This document shows, one piece after another, positions 1 to 8,060 of a DNA stretch of 64,000 bases. Each line of letters starts with the position of its first letter. Positions within the stretch are counted from its first letter, which is position 1. The position numbers and the translations under genes are program-made. The DNA is from Streptomyces sp. NBC_01214 (lineage in GTDB: Bacteria; Actinomycetota; Actinomycetes; Streptomycetales; Streptomycetaceae), in the NCBI RefSeq assembly GCF_026340975.1, contig NZ_JAPEOS010000002.1:2167001-2231000 (forward strand). The letters run 5' to 3'. Under the pieces are notes generated by a model that saw nothing but the letters and a program-made list of their open reading frames with translations, ran no database searches and was not told the DNA's origin.

Positions 1-698
1 ACGACGCCCCGGCGCCGCTGATCGGCCCGGACGGCACCCCGCTCAACCCGCGCTCCCCGGCCCTGCTCGGCGAGATGTTCGCGTACGCCCGCGAACTGGC
101 CGACCACAAGCGCACCCACCCCGGCGACGACGTGCTGACCGCACTGGCCGGGGCCGGGCTCGACCCGGCCGAACTGGAGATGTTCTTCTTCCTGCTCACC
201 GTCGCGGGCAACGACACCGTACGCAGCGCCGCCCCCGGCGGCCTGCTCGCACTGGCCGGGGCCCCGGACGCCTACCGCCGGCTCGCGCAGGGATCCGTCC
301 CGTTCGACCGGGCCGTCGACGAACTCCTGCGCGTCCACCCGCCGGTGCTCAGCTTCCGCCGCACGGCCGCCGTCGACACCGAACTGGCCGGGCGGTCCCT
401 CCGCGCCGGCGACAAGGTGGTGGTCTTCCACGCCTCCGCCAACCACGACGAGCGCGTCTTCACCGACCCCGGCCGCCTCGACCTGGCGCGGACGCCCAAC
501 CCGCACGTCTCCTTCGGGGACGGCCCGCACGTCTGCCTCGGCGCCCACTTCGCCCGGCTCCAGCTGCGGATCCTCTACGAGGAGTGGTGCGCGGCCATGC
601 CCGTGCCGGAACTGGCGGGACCGCCGCGCCGGCTGGTCTCCAACTTCATCAACGGGATCACACGGCTACCGGTTCGGGTGTCAGGGCGGCCCGGGTGA
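1..698 (+). CDS. Cytochrome P450, C-terminal part (start outside window)
   Basis: Haem-thiolate monooxygenase cut by the left window edge; about 231 residues remain in the frame that begins at base 3. Visible are the I-helix oxygen-binding motif AGNDT, the K-helix ExxR (ELLR), and the haem-binding loop FGDGPHVCLGAHFAR with the cysteine ligand at 533-535. These fix the family; the substrate cannot be read from this half. The last 41 bases overlap, tail to tail, the gene on the other strand that ends at 658. The N-terminal half and any partner ferredoxin lie outside the window, so a link to a biosynthetic cluster cannot be judged. Confidence 0.95.
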   Translation, partial: DAPAPLIGPDGTPLNPRSPALLGEMFAYARELADHKRTHPGDDVLTALAGAGLDPAELEMFFFLLTVAGNDTVRSAAPGGLLALAGAPDAYRRLAQGSVPFDRAVDELLRVHPPVLSFRRTAAVDTELAGRSLRAGDKVVVFHASANHDERVFTDPGRLDLARTPNPHVSFGDGPHVCLGAHFARLQLRILYEEWCAAMPVPELAGPPRRLVSNFINGITRLPVRVSGRPG

Positions 699-1383
699 CA
701 TCGGCCGCGAGCTCGGTCACATCGGGGCCGTAAGCGTCGGAGTTGACCACCTTCAGCACCAGGCAGAAGGGATCCTTCCCGTACGTGCGGGCCAGCCGCT
801 CGTGGTGACGGGCGAGATAGCGGGCGGCGGCTTGGTTGCTGACCGCGGTCTGCCCGGAGAGCAGGAAGACGGGTCGGCCGCCCTGTGCGCCCGTCAGCCT
901 GGCCAGCAGTACGTACTCCACCTGCCCCTTGGCCCACCGGTAGCTCTCGCCGCCCACCTGGATCGCGCCCCGGTCCTCGTGCTCCTGGGTGTCGACGTTC
1001 ACCCGTACCCCGGGCAGCATCGAGGCCAGGTGCGCCACCGTACGGGTGTTGGACGTCGGGCCGCCGACGCAGAACTCGGCGCGGTCACCGAAGCCCTGGC
1101 GCGCCTCGTCGTGCGTGACGATCTGGACGTTCGCCCCGCAGTCCTTGATCAGCGCGGAGATCTCCAGCAGCGCGAACGCGTCGTTGCGGTGCACCGACGA
1201 TTCCTTGCCGCCCATCTGCCGGTTGACCACGAACAGGCACTCGGCGCCGGCCGGCAGTCCGAAGAACGCCTGTTTGCGGCGCAGCGTGCGGCGCCACAGA
1301 TAGGTCCGGGCGAACCAGCCGAAGCCGCCGCTGAGGGCGGTGGCTATCACCCCGAGCACGATGTTGCGCACGTCGTCGTTCAT
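658..1383 (-). CDS. Membrane-anchored protein of unknown function
   Basis: Encodes 241 residues from an ATG at 1383. Residues about 8-24 form one hydrophobic segment followed by an Arg-rich stretch (WRRTLRRK), which predicts a single N-terminal membrane anchor with a soluble cytoplasmic domain. The soluble part has alternating beta-strand/helix character, with segments such as ECLFVVNRQMGG and VFLLSGQTAVSNQAAARYL, but no catalytic motif I can name. A TACCAT hexamer lies 7 bases before the ATG, so the gene may be leaderless. Its end overlaps the P450 end by 41 bp on opposite strands, and it diverges from ggt across about 100 bp. The open frame extends further upstream, but that extension is pure Arg/Pro-rich GC-driven sequence and is rejected. 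Confidence 0.75.
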   Translation of the reverse strand: MNDDVRNIVLGVIATALSGGFGWFARTYLWRRTLRRKQAFFGLPAGAECLFVVNRQMGGKESSVHRNDAFALLEISALIKDCGANVQIVTHDEARQGFGDRAEFCVGGPTSNTRTVAHLASMLPGVRVNVDTQEHEDRGAIQVGGESYRWAKGQVEYVLLARLTGAQGGRPVFLLSGQTAVSNQAAARYLARHHERLARTYGKDPFCLVLKVVNSDAYGPDVTELAADVTRAALTPEPVAV

Positions 1384-1484
1384 GCGGCGGATGGTAGCGG
1401 CCGGGCCGCCTTCCTGACGCGGGGGGTGCGGTGAAGTTACGCTGCGCGAACCAGACCTGACAGGCCGTTGACCGGAGGAACCGG

Positions 1485-3284
1485 ATGCGTGCTCGCGCCG
1501 CACGTCAGTTAGCGCTCGTCGCCCTCGCCGGGGCGCTCGTCTCCACCGGGGCCGCGGCCCCGCCCACCGCGGTCGCCCCACCGGCCAAGGTACCGGTCGC
1601 CGCCGGCTACGGCGGGGCGGTCGCCAGCGTGGACGCCGACGCCTCCGCCGCGGGCATCGCCGTCCTGCGCTCCGGCGGCAACGCCGTGGACGCGGCGATC
1701 GCCACCGCCGCCGCGCTCGGGGTGACCGAGCCCTACTCGGCGGGCATCGGCGGAGGCGGCTACTTCGTCCACTACGACGCCCGCTCGCGCCGGGTGCACA
1801 CGATCGACGGCCGCGAGACCGCCCCCGCCACGGCCACCGAGACCCTCTTCCAGGAGAACGGCCTCCCCATCCCCTTCGCGGAGGGCCAGACCAGCGGCCT
1901 CGGCGTCGGCGTGCCCGGCACCCCCGCCACCTGGAAGAGCGCCCTCGACGCCTGGGGCACCCGTCCGCTCGACGCACTGCTGAAACCCGCCGAGAAACTG
2001 GCCCGCGAAGGCTTCACGGTGGACGGCACCTTCCGGGCCCAGACCGAGCTCAACCAGGACCGTTTCAAGGACTTCCCGGCCACCTCGAAGCTCTTCCTGC
2101 CCGGCGGCGCCCTGCCGGTGGTCGGCTCCACCTTCAAGAACCCGGACCTGGCCGCCACCTACGCCGAACTCGGCCGCAAGGGGACCGGCGCCCTCTACCG
2201 CGGACCCCTCGCCGAGGACATCGTCCGGGCCGTGCGCACACCCCCGGTGGACCCGGCGGCCACCCGCAAGGTCCGCCCCGGCGACCTGACCACCGCCGAC
2301 CTGCGCGCGTACGCGACCAAGCGGCAGGACCCGACCCAGGTGCACTACCGCGGCCTGGACGTCTACAGCATGGCGCCCTCCTCCTCCGGCGGCACCACGG
2401 TCGGCGAGGCGCTGAACATCCTGGAGCGGACCGACCTCTCGAAGCTGTCCGAGACGCAGTACCTGCACCGCTTCATCGAGTCCTCGCGGATCTCCTTCGC
2501 CGACCGGGGCCGCTGGGTCGGCGACCCGGCCGCGGTGGACGTGCCCACGCGCGAGCTGCTCTCGCAGCGGTTCGCCGACTCGCGCGGCTGCCTGATCGCG
2601 CCGGACCGTACGCTGACCAGCCCGCTGGCCCCCGGTGACCCGCGCCACCCGGTGGCCTGCGGCGGCTCCGGTCAGGCCGCCCCGACCCCGTACGAAGGGG
2701 AGAACACCACGCACCTGACGGTCGCCGACCGCTGGGGCAACGTGGTCTCGTACACCCTGACCATCGAGTCCACCGGCGGGAGCGCCATCACCGTTCCCGG
2801 ACGCGGCTTCCTGCTCAACAACGAGCTGACCGACTTCTCCTTCGCCCCGGCCGCGCCCGGGGTCCCGGACCCGAACCTGCCCGGCCCCGGCAAGCGGCCG
2901 CGCTCCTCCATGTCCCCGACGATCGTGCTGGAGGACGGCCGCCCGGTGCTCGCGGTGGGCTCCCCGGGCGGCGCCACCATCATCACCACCGTGCTCCAGA
3001 CCCTGATCGGCCATCTGGACCGGGGTCTGCCGCTGGTCGACGCGATCGCCGCGCCGCGGGCCAGCCAGCGCAACCAGACCACCACCGAGCTGGAGCCGGG
3101 CCTGTGGAACAGCCCGCTGCGCGCGCAGCTGGAGGCGATCGGCCACGGCTTCCGGCAGAACCCGGAGATCGGTGCGGCCACCGGCGTGCAGCGGCTGCCG
3201 GACGGGCGCTGGCTGGCGGCGGCCGAGACCAGCCGCCGGGGAGGCGGCTCGGCGATGGTGGTCCACCCGCACGGGAAGCCGTAG
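1485..3284 (+). CDS. ggt: Gamma-glutamyltranspeptidase, secreted
   Basis: Encodes 599 residues; the ATG follows GGAGGAACC. Residues 1-30 are a signal peptide (basic start, hydrophobic core, Ala-rich end), so the enzyme is exported. The family proenzyme cleaves itself before a catalytic threonine; here that is Thr408 in ENTTHLTVAD, giving large and small subunits. The small subunit carries GSPGGATI, the oxyanion Gly-Gly loop, and PRSSMSPTIV. The enzyme hydrolyses or transfers gamma-glutamyl groups from glutathione and related peptides outside the membrane. Length and motif order are typical. The gene stands alone; its transcript meets that of map head-on across a short CCCC/GGGG hairpin near 3288-3303. 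Confidence 0.95.
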   Translation: MRARAARQLALVALAGALVSTGAAAPPTAVAPPAKVPVAAGYGGAVASVDADASAAGIAVLRSGGNAVDAAIATAAALGVTEPYSAGIGGGGYFVHYDARSRRVHTIDGRETAPATATETLFQENGLPIPFAEGQTSGLGVGVPGTPATWKSALDAWGTRPLDALLKPAEKLAREGFTVDGTFRAQTELNQDRFKDFPATSKLFLPGGALPVVGSTFKNPDLAATYAELGRKGTGALYRGPLAEDIVRAVRTPPVDPAATRKVRPGDLTTADLRAYATKRQDPTQVHYRGLDVYSMAPSSSGGTTVGEALNILERTDLSKLSETQYLHRFIESSRISFADRGRWVGDPAAVDVPTRELLSQRFADSRGCLIAPDRTLTSPLAPGDPRHPVACGGSGQAAPTPYEGENTTHLTVADRWGNVVSYTLTIESTGGSAITVPGRGFLLNNELTDFSFAPAAPGVPDPNLPGPGKRPRSSMSPTIVLEDGRPVLAVGSPGGATIITTVLQTLIGHLDRGLPLVDAIAAPRASQRNQTTTELEPGLWNSPLRAQLEAIGHGFRQNPEIGAATGVQRLPDGRWLAAAETSRRGGGSAMVVHPHGKP

Positions 3285-3304
3285 CGCCACTCCCCGGGGG
3301 GTGT

Positions 3305-4072
3305 CTAGAGCGCGGTGAGGATCCGCGGGCCGTCGGCGGTGATCGCGACCGTGTGCTCCGAGTGGGCGGCGCGGCTGCCGTCGACGGTGCGCAGGGTCCA
3401 GCCGTCCGCGTCGCACGCGTAGTCGTCCGTACCGCCCGCGATCAGCATCGGCTCGATGGCGAGGACCAGGCCGGGGCGCAGCTTCATGCCGCGTCCCGGC
3501 GGGCCCTCGTTGGGCACGCCCGGGTCCTCGTGCATGGTGCGGCCGATGCCGTGGCCGCCGAAGCCGTCCGGCACCCCGTACCCGGCGGCGCGGCAGGTGG
3601 TGCCGATCGCGTGGGCGATGTCGCCGATCCGGTTGCCGGGCACGGCGGCGGCGATGCCGGCGGCGAGGGCCGCCTCGGAGGTTTCGATCAGCCGGAGGTC
3701 GGCGGGCCGGGCGGGACCGACGGTGAAGCTGACCGCCGCGTCCCCGGTCCAGCCGCCGAGCTCCGCCCCGCAGTCGGCGCTGACCAGGTCGCCGTCCCGC
3801 AGCCGGTAGTCGTCGGGGATGCCGTGCACGATCGCGTCGTTCACCGAGACGCACACCACGGCGGGGAAGGGTACGGGTGCGAACGGTGGCCGGTAGCCCA
3901 GGAAGGGCGAGGTGGCGCCGGCCTCGCGGAGCACCTCCCGGGCCACCCGGTCCAGGTCCCGCAGGGACACCCCCACGTCGGCGGCCTCCCGTACGGCGGC
4001 CAGGGCGCGGGCGACCACCCGGCCCGCGGCCCGCATCTCGTCGATCTCTCGATCCGTCTTCAGTTTCACCAT
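3305..4072 (-). CDS. map: Methionine aminopeptidase, type I (accessory copy)
   Basis: Encodes 255 residues. The enzyme removes the initiator methionine from new proteins. All five metal ligands of the family are present: Asp100, Asp111, His174, Glu207 and Glu239, plus substrate-binding His83 in AIVHGI. It is not beside ribosomal-protein or adk genes, where the housekeeping map normally lies, so it is probably a second copy (inference). It diverges from the XRE regulator at 4137. On its own strand TATAGT stands 7 bases before the ATG, suggesting a leaderless mRNA, and that hexamer lies inside the left arm of an 11-bp inverted repeat. Repression by the XRE protein is therefore likely. Confidence 0.93.
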   Translation of the reverse strand: MVKLKTDREIDEMRAAGRVVARALAAVREAADVGVSLRDLDRVAREVLREAGATSPFLGYRPPFAPVPFPAVVCVSVNDAIVHGIPDDYRLRDGDLVSADCGAELGGWTGDAAVSFTVGPARPADLRLIETSEAALAAGIAAAVPGNRIGDIAHAIGTTCRAAGYGVPDGFGGHGIGRTMHEDPGVPNEGPPGRGMKLRPGLVLAIEPMLIAGGTDDYACDADGWTLRTVDGSRAAHSEHTVAITADGPRILTAL

Positions 4073-4073
4073 G

Positions 4074-4115
4074 CCAATAACTATACCGGTATAAAAATAA
4101 CGGGATAGTTATTGG
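4074..4115. promoter_or_regulatory. Divergent map/xre promoter with inverted-repeat operator
   Basis: A perfect 11-bp inverted repeat, CCAATAACTAT at 4074-4084 and ATAGTTATTGG at 4105-4115, fills most of the 64-bp gap between map and xre. A second 12-bp palindrome, TATACCGGTATA, lies at 4082-4093. The left arm covers the predicted -10 of map (TATAGT on the minus strand); the right arm lies just upstream of the xre -10 TAGGAT (4125-4130). The block is strikingly AT-rich for this genome. The arrangement fits a dimeric regulator that controls both genes at once. Confidence 0.75.
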
Positions 4116-4136
4116 TGCGCGGGGTAGGATGGCGGC

Positions 4137-4388
4137 ATGGTCCGTACCCCCCTCACCCCCGAAGAGCGCGAGCGCGGCGAGCGGCTCGGCGTCCTGTTGC
4201 GCGAGGCCCGCGGCGACCGGAGCATGGTCGAGGTCGCGGCCGGCGCCGGACTCTCCGCCGAGACCCTGCGCAAGATCGAGACCGGCCGGGCACCCACCCC
4301 CGCCTTCTTCACGGTCGCCGCCCTCGCCGCAGCGCTCGGCCTCTCCCTGGACGATCTGCTGCGCCGCTGCGCCGCCGTCCCGGCCTAG
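4137..4388 (+). CDS. XRE-family helix-turn-helix regulator, 83 aa
   Basis: A compact one-domain DNA-binding protein. The HTH spans about residues 10-70, with the scaffold LGVLLREARGDRSMVEVA, AGLSAETLRKIETGRAP and AALAAALGLSLDDLL, as in the Cro/C1 (XRE) fold. No sensory domain is present. TAGGAT lies exactly 6 bases before the ATG, pointing to a leaderless transcript. The gene diverges from map and presumably controls it through the inverted repeat between them. Its stop codon TAG (4386-4388) is completed by the first G of an IS5-family element inserted into a CTAG target, so the protein is intact although any downstream partner gene was separated from it. Confidence 0.85.
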   Translation: MVRTPLTPEERERGERLGVLLREARGDRSMVEVAAGAGLSAETLRKIETGRAPTPAFFTVAALAAALGLSLDDLLRRCAAVPA

Positions 4389-5280
4389 GGTCTGTCGTCA
4401 AAGTGATCTTGCATTGTGGATCATGGTTGGGTGATACGTCGCCATGAACTGTCGGACGCCGAGTGGGAACTGGTGCAGCCGTTGCTGCCTCGGCCTGTGC
4501 TGGGGCGGCCGCGGCTGGACGACCGGACGATCCTGAACGGGATCGTGTGGAAGTTCCGGACCGGGGTCGCCTGGCGGGACGTGCCTGACCGGTACGGGTC
4601 GTGGGCCAGCCTCCACACCCGTTTCCGCAGGTGGGCAGCTGACGGAACCTTCGATCGGATGCTCCAGGCCGCGCAGGCGCAAGCAGACGCGGCAGGCGAC
4701 ATCGAGTGGCTGGTCTCGGTGGACTCCACCGTTGTCCGTGCCCACCAGCACGCGGCCGGGGCCCGAAAAGGGGCTCCGCAGCCCGGCCCTCGGCCGGTCC
4801 CGCGGCGGACTGACCAGCAAGATCCACCTGGCCTGCGACGGCACGGGCAGACCCCTCGCGTTCGTCCTGACCGGTGGGAACACGAACGACTGCACCCAGT
4901 TCACCGCCGTGATGGACGCGATACGAGTGCCCCGGACCGGACCGGGCCGACCGCGCATCCGGCCCGACCACGTCATCGGCGACAAGGGCTACAGCTCGAA
5001 GGCCATCCGTACTTGGCTGCGGCGCCGCGGCATCACGCACACGATCCCGGAACGGTCCGATCAGGTCCGCAACCGTGCGCGGCGCGGCAGCCGGGGCGGC
5101 CGGCCGCCGGCCTTCGACAAGCAGGTCTACAAGCACCGCAACGTGGTGGAACGGTGCTTCAACCGACTCAAGCAATGGCGCGGCATCGCGACCAGATACG
5201 ACAAGACCGCCCAGGCCTACCAAGCAGCCGTCACCCTCGCCTCGCTCCTGATGTGGGCGTGACACTTTGACGACAACTCC
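4388..5280. mobile_element. IS5-family insertion sequence (TA target duplication)
   Basis: An 893-bp element. The terminal inverted repeats are 4388-4405 (GGGTCTGTCGTCAAAGTG) and 5263-5280, whose complement is GGAGTTGTCGTCAAAGTG; 15 of 18 positions match. The element is flanked by TA (4386-4387 and 5281-5282) within a CTAG context, the target type known for IS427/IS1031-like members of the IS5 family. It carries one transposase split over two reading frames. The left end coincides with the xre stop codon, and the right end abuts the IS701-family element. Confidence 0.88.
4416..5262 (+). CDS. IS5-family DDE transposase in two overlapping frames
   Basis: The first frame (GTG at 4416, or more probably the GTG at 4431 giving MIRRHELSDAEWELVQ) holds the DUF4096-like N-terminal domain and the first catalytic Asp in SVDSTVVRAHQ. 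The second frame runs to 5262 and holds LGRSRGGLTSKIHLA, the second Asp region DHVIGDKGYSS, and the Glu region VVERCFNRLKQWRG. Family proteins read from one into the other near the run CGAAAAGGGG at about 4764-4773, a net +1 (or -2) shift. Many IS5 elements use programmed frameshifting, so this may be functional rather than decay. All three catalytic regions are intact. Confidence 0.85.
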
Positions 5281-5283
5281 TAG

Positions 5284-6726
5284 TAGGGCTTGGTCAGGTT
5301 GGGGCTGGCGTTGCGTGTCCTAAGGGCTCGGTGTGTCGTTCTAGACGTGTGACGCCGGAGGAAATTGCATCTGTACGTGGCGAGTTGGAGGACTTTGCGG
5401 CGGAGGTTTTCGAGCCGTTCGCGCGGAAGGATCAGCGTCGGTGGGGGCGGGTTTACCTGCGGGGCCTGCTCACGGACGGGCAGCGCAAGTCGGTCGAGCC
5501 GATGGCCGCCAGGCTGGGCGAGGACGGGAACCGTCAGGCCCTGGCCCACTTCATCACCACCAGCCCGTGGGATCCGGCGCATGTGCGGGCCCGGCTGGCC
5601 TGGAAGATGGAAAAGGCGATCCGGCCCACCGTGCTGGTCTTCGATGACACCGGCTTCCTCAAAGACGGCAATGCCTCGGCGTGTGTGTCGCGGCAGTACA
5701 CCGGCACCGCGGGCAAGGTCACCAACTGCCAGGTGGGAGTCTCGCTGCACCTGGCCTCGGATCACGCCTCGGCGGCGGTCGACTGGCGGCTGTTCCAGCC
5801 CGAGACCTGGGACCCCGCCTCGCCGAAGGCAGACCCCGACAAGGTCGCCCGACGCACCGCCTGCCAGATCCCCGACGACATCGGGCACGTGGAGAAATGG
5901 CAGCTCGCACTCGACATGCTCGACGAGACCCGTTCCTGGGGCATCGAGGTGCCGGTGGCCATTGCGGACGCCGGTTACGGAGACGCGGCCGCCTTCCGGC
6001 ACGGCCTGCAGGCCCGGAGCCTGAACTACGTCGTGGGAATCTCCACCACCCTCTCGGCCCAGCCCGGCCACGCGGTGCCCGTGGCTGACCCGTACTCCGG
6101 GATCGGGCGCCGGCCGGTGGCGAAGTACCCGGACAAGTCGCAGTCGGTGAAACAGCTGGTCATCGCGGCCGGCCGGAAAACAGCGAAGCCGGTGCAATGG
6201 CGTGAGGGCTCCCGGCCCGGCACCGGCCGCAGCGGCTTCAAGCGGATCTACTCGCGGTTCGTGACCCTGCGGATCCGGCCCGCCGGCCGCGAGGTCCGCC
6301 AGGCGGCCGACGGCCCGGAGCTGCCCGAGTGCTGGCTCCTGGCCGAATGGCCCGCCGACCAGGCCGAACCCGTCCAGTTCTGGCTGTCCGACCTGCCCGC
6401 CGACACCCCGCTGACCACCCTGGTCCGCCTGGCCAAGCTCCGCTGGCGCATCGAGCACGACTACCGCGAGATGAAACAGGCCCTGGGCCTGGCCCACTTC
6501 GAGGGCCGCACCTTCAACGGCTGGCACCACCACGTCACCCTCGTCTCCGTCGCGCACGCCTTCTGCACCTTGCAACGACTGGCCAGAGCCCCAAAAGACA
6601 CGGCGCCGGCCTGAGCCTCTACCGCATCGTTCGCGAGCTACAGACCCTCCTCGCGACATGGACCGGCGTCTGCCCCACCTGCCACCGCGGCATACCCACA
6701 CCAACACCAACCTGACCAAGCACTAC
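5284..6726. mobile_element. IS701-family insertion sequence (CTAG target duplication)
   Basis: A 1,443-bp element flanked by CTAG on both sides (5280-5283 and 6727-6730), matching the 4-bp YTAR duplication known for the IS701 family. The inverted ends share TAG, then GCTTGGTCAGGTTGG with only isolated mismatches further in. It carries one transposase gene. Its target CTAG was made of the last C of the neighbouring IS5 element plus the TA duplication and the following G, so this element arrived after the IS5-family insertion. Confidence 0.88.
5331..6614 (+). CDS. IS701-family transposase, C-terminus out of frame
   Basis: Encodes 427 residues from GTG 5331; GTG 5349 (VTPEEIASVRGELEDF) is the likelier start by family habit. 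DDE core: Asp in VLVFDDTGFLKDG, Asp in VAIADAGYGDAA, Glu in RWRIEHDYREMKQ. The reading frame stops at 6614, but the usual C-terminal tail (GLSLYRIVRELQTLLATW, then a CPTC pair) continues in the -1 frame to 6715. A -1 slip at CCAAAAG (about 6589-6595) would join them. So this is either a programmed frameshift or a one-base loss. The catalytic part is complete; whether the tail is needed is unknown. Confidence 0.85.
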   Translation: MCRSRRVTPEEIASVRGELEDFAAEVFEPFARKDQRRWGRVYLRGLLTDGQRKSVEPMAARLGEDGNRQALAHFITTSPWDPAHVRARLAWKMEKAIRPTVLVFDDTGFLKDGNASACVSRQYTGTAGKVTNCQVGVSLHLASDHASAAVDWRLFQPETWDPASPKADPDKVARRTACQIPDDIGHVEKWQLALDMLDETRSWGIEVPVAIADAGYGDAAAFRHGLQARSLNYVVGISTTLSAQPGHAVPVADPYSGIGRRPVAKYPDKSQSVKQLVIAAGRKTAKPVQWREGSRPGTGRSGFKRIYSRFVTLRIRPAGREVRQAADGPELPECWLLAEWPADQAEPVQFWLSDLPADTPLTTLVRLAKLRWRIEHDYREMKQALGLAHFEGRTFNGWHHHVTLVSVAHAFCTLQRLARAPKDTAPA

Positions 6727-6727
6727 T

Positions 6728-6750
6728 AGGGCCTGTCGTCGAAGTCCCGT
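6728..6750. repeat. Solo IS5-type terminal repeat (remnant)
   Basis: TAGGGCCTGTCGTCGAAGT immediately right of the IS701 element matches the left end of the IS5-family element at 4386 (TAGGGTCTGTCGTCAAAGT) at 17 of 19 positions. No transposase or second end follows. It is best read as the leftover end of another related insertion, or as a second IS5-type end that once abutted the right end of the first across a single TA. Confidence 0.6.
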
Positions 6751-6843
6751 CGGGCTCTGTCGTTCGGGCGGGCCCGGCGGCCAGACGGCCCAATGGGCGG
6801 TGGGAGGTGCAGAGCACGGGGCAAGCGTGAAGGCGTGTCAGCC

Positions 6844-8043
6844 ATGAACGCATCCAAGCGAGTCGGTTTCGCAGTCGTCGGCGCCCTCCTCGCGGGCGGC
6901 CTGCTCCTCGCGGCGTGCACCGCCCCCGACGGCCGCCACCGCGCCGGCGACGTGGTCTTCCACCACCCGGGCGTCGTCGTCAGCCACGGCCAGCTCCGAC
7001 AGGCGAAGCAGATGGTCGCGGCCGGCAAGGAACCCTGGCTCTCCGCCTACCGGGCGCTCCTCGGCAGCCGCTACGCCTCGCTCGACTACACCCCGCACCC
7101 GGCCGACGTGGTGCCCTGCCCCTTCAACAGCGGACCGCAGTCCTGTCTCGACGAACGGCAGGACGCGATCGCCGCCTACAGCCACGCCCTGCTGTGGTCG
7201 GTGAACGGCAGGACCGCCCACGCGCGCAAGGCCGTACAGATCATGGACGCCTGGTCGGCCGTGATGAAGACGCACCGCGAGGACAACGCCGGACTCCAGG
7301 CCGCCTGGTCCGGATCCAGCTGGGCGCGGGCCGCCGAGATCATGCACGCCGACTACCCGAACTGGACGGGGCCCCGGGTCGCCCGGTTCAAGGAGATGCT
7401 GCGCAAGGCCTACCTACCGGCCGTCCGCACCCAGGTGCCCGCCTACAACGGCAACTGGGAACTGGCCATGACCGACGCCGCCGTCTCCATCGCCGTCTTC
7501 CTGGAGGACCGAGCGGTCTTCCGGGAGTCCCTGGAGCGGTTCCGGGCGCGCGTGCCGGCGTACTTCTACCTCCGGATGGACGGCCCGCGCCCGATGGCCC
7601 CGCGGTCCGCCGCCCTCCAGACGGCCGCCCAGGTCAAGGCGTACTGGTTCGACCAGGGCACCTACGTCGACGGCATCGCCCAGGAGACCTGCCGCAACCT
7701 GATGCACGTCGGTTACGCCCTCGCCGCGTCCGCGCACATCGCCGAGACCGCCTGGCACCAGGGCGTCGACCTGTACGGCGAGCAGTCCGCCCGGCTGCGC
7801 ACCGCGCTGGAGTTCCACGCGAAGTACCAGCTCGGGGCCGAGGCCCCGCCATGGCTGTGCGGGGGCAAGGTGGAGCGGACCATGGGGCCCGACCTGGAGG
7901 TGGCCCTGCACCACTACGAGACCCGGACCGGCGCGAAGCTCCCGTACACCCGCGCACTGGTCGAGAAGACGCGGCCGGCCGGGACGGACGAGCTGTTCGT
8001 GGCCTGGGAAACGGTCAGCCACGGAGAGACCCCGCCCGCCTGA
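6844..8043 (+). CDS. Alginate lyase-family lipoprotein
   Basis: Encodes 399 residues. The start at 6844 is chosen because it gives a clean lipoprotein signal: MNASKR, hydrophobic core, then lipobox LLLAAC at about residues 17-22. The mature protein is therefore predicted to be lipid-anchored outside the membrane. The body is alpha-helical and matches the alginate lyase/(alpha/alpha) toroid pattern: VVFHHPGVVVSHGQLRQ at the front, ALLWSVNGRTAHARKAVQIM, then NGNWELAMTDAAVSIAVFL and DGIAQETCRNLMHVGYAL, regions typical of the active-site cleft. The substrate is probably an acidic or amino polysaccharide, but it cannot be fixed. The gene lies just right of the IS cluster, whose insertions did not touch it. 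Confidence 0.7.
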   Translation: MNASKRVGFAVVGALLAGGLLLAACTAPDGRHRAGDVVFHHPGVVVSHGQLRQAKQMVAAGKEPWLSAYRALLGSRYASLDYTPHPADVVPCPFNSGPQSCLDERQDAIAAYSHALLWSVNGRTAHARKAVQIMDAWSAVMKTHREDNAGLQAAWSGSSWARAAEIMHADYPNWTGPRVARFKEMLRKAYLPAVRTQVPAYNGNWELAMTDAAVSIAVFLEDRAVFRESLERFRARVPAYFYLRMDGPRPMAPRSAALQTAAQVKAYWFDQGTYVDGIAQETCRNLMHVGYALAASAHIAETAWHQGVDLYGEQSARLRTALEFHAKYQLGAEAPPWLCGGKVERTMGPDLEVALHHYETRTGAKLPYTRALVEKTRPAGTDELFVAWETVSHGETPPA

Positions 8044-8060
8044 CCCCCTAGGGTGCGGAC

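Noticed and set aside
1..698. Left edge as part of a natural-product cluster
   Set aside because: Only half a P450 is visible and the neighbours are unrelated; there is no support inside the window.
1509..3854. Long open frame (781 codons) opposite ggt and map
   Set aside because: Low-complexity Arg/Gly-rich translation with no domain; it is the antisense shadow of two well-supported genes in GC-rich DNA.
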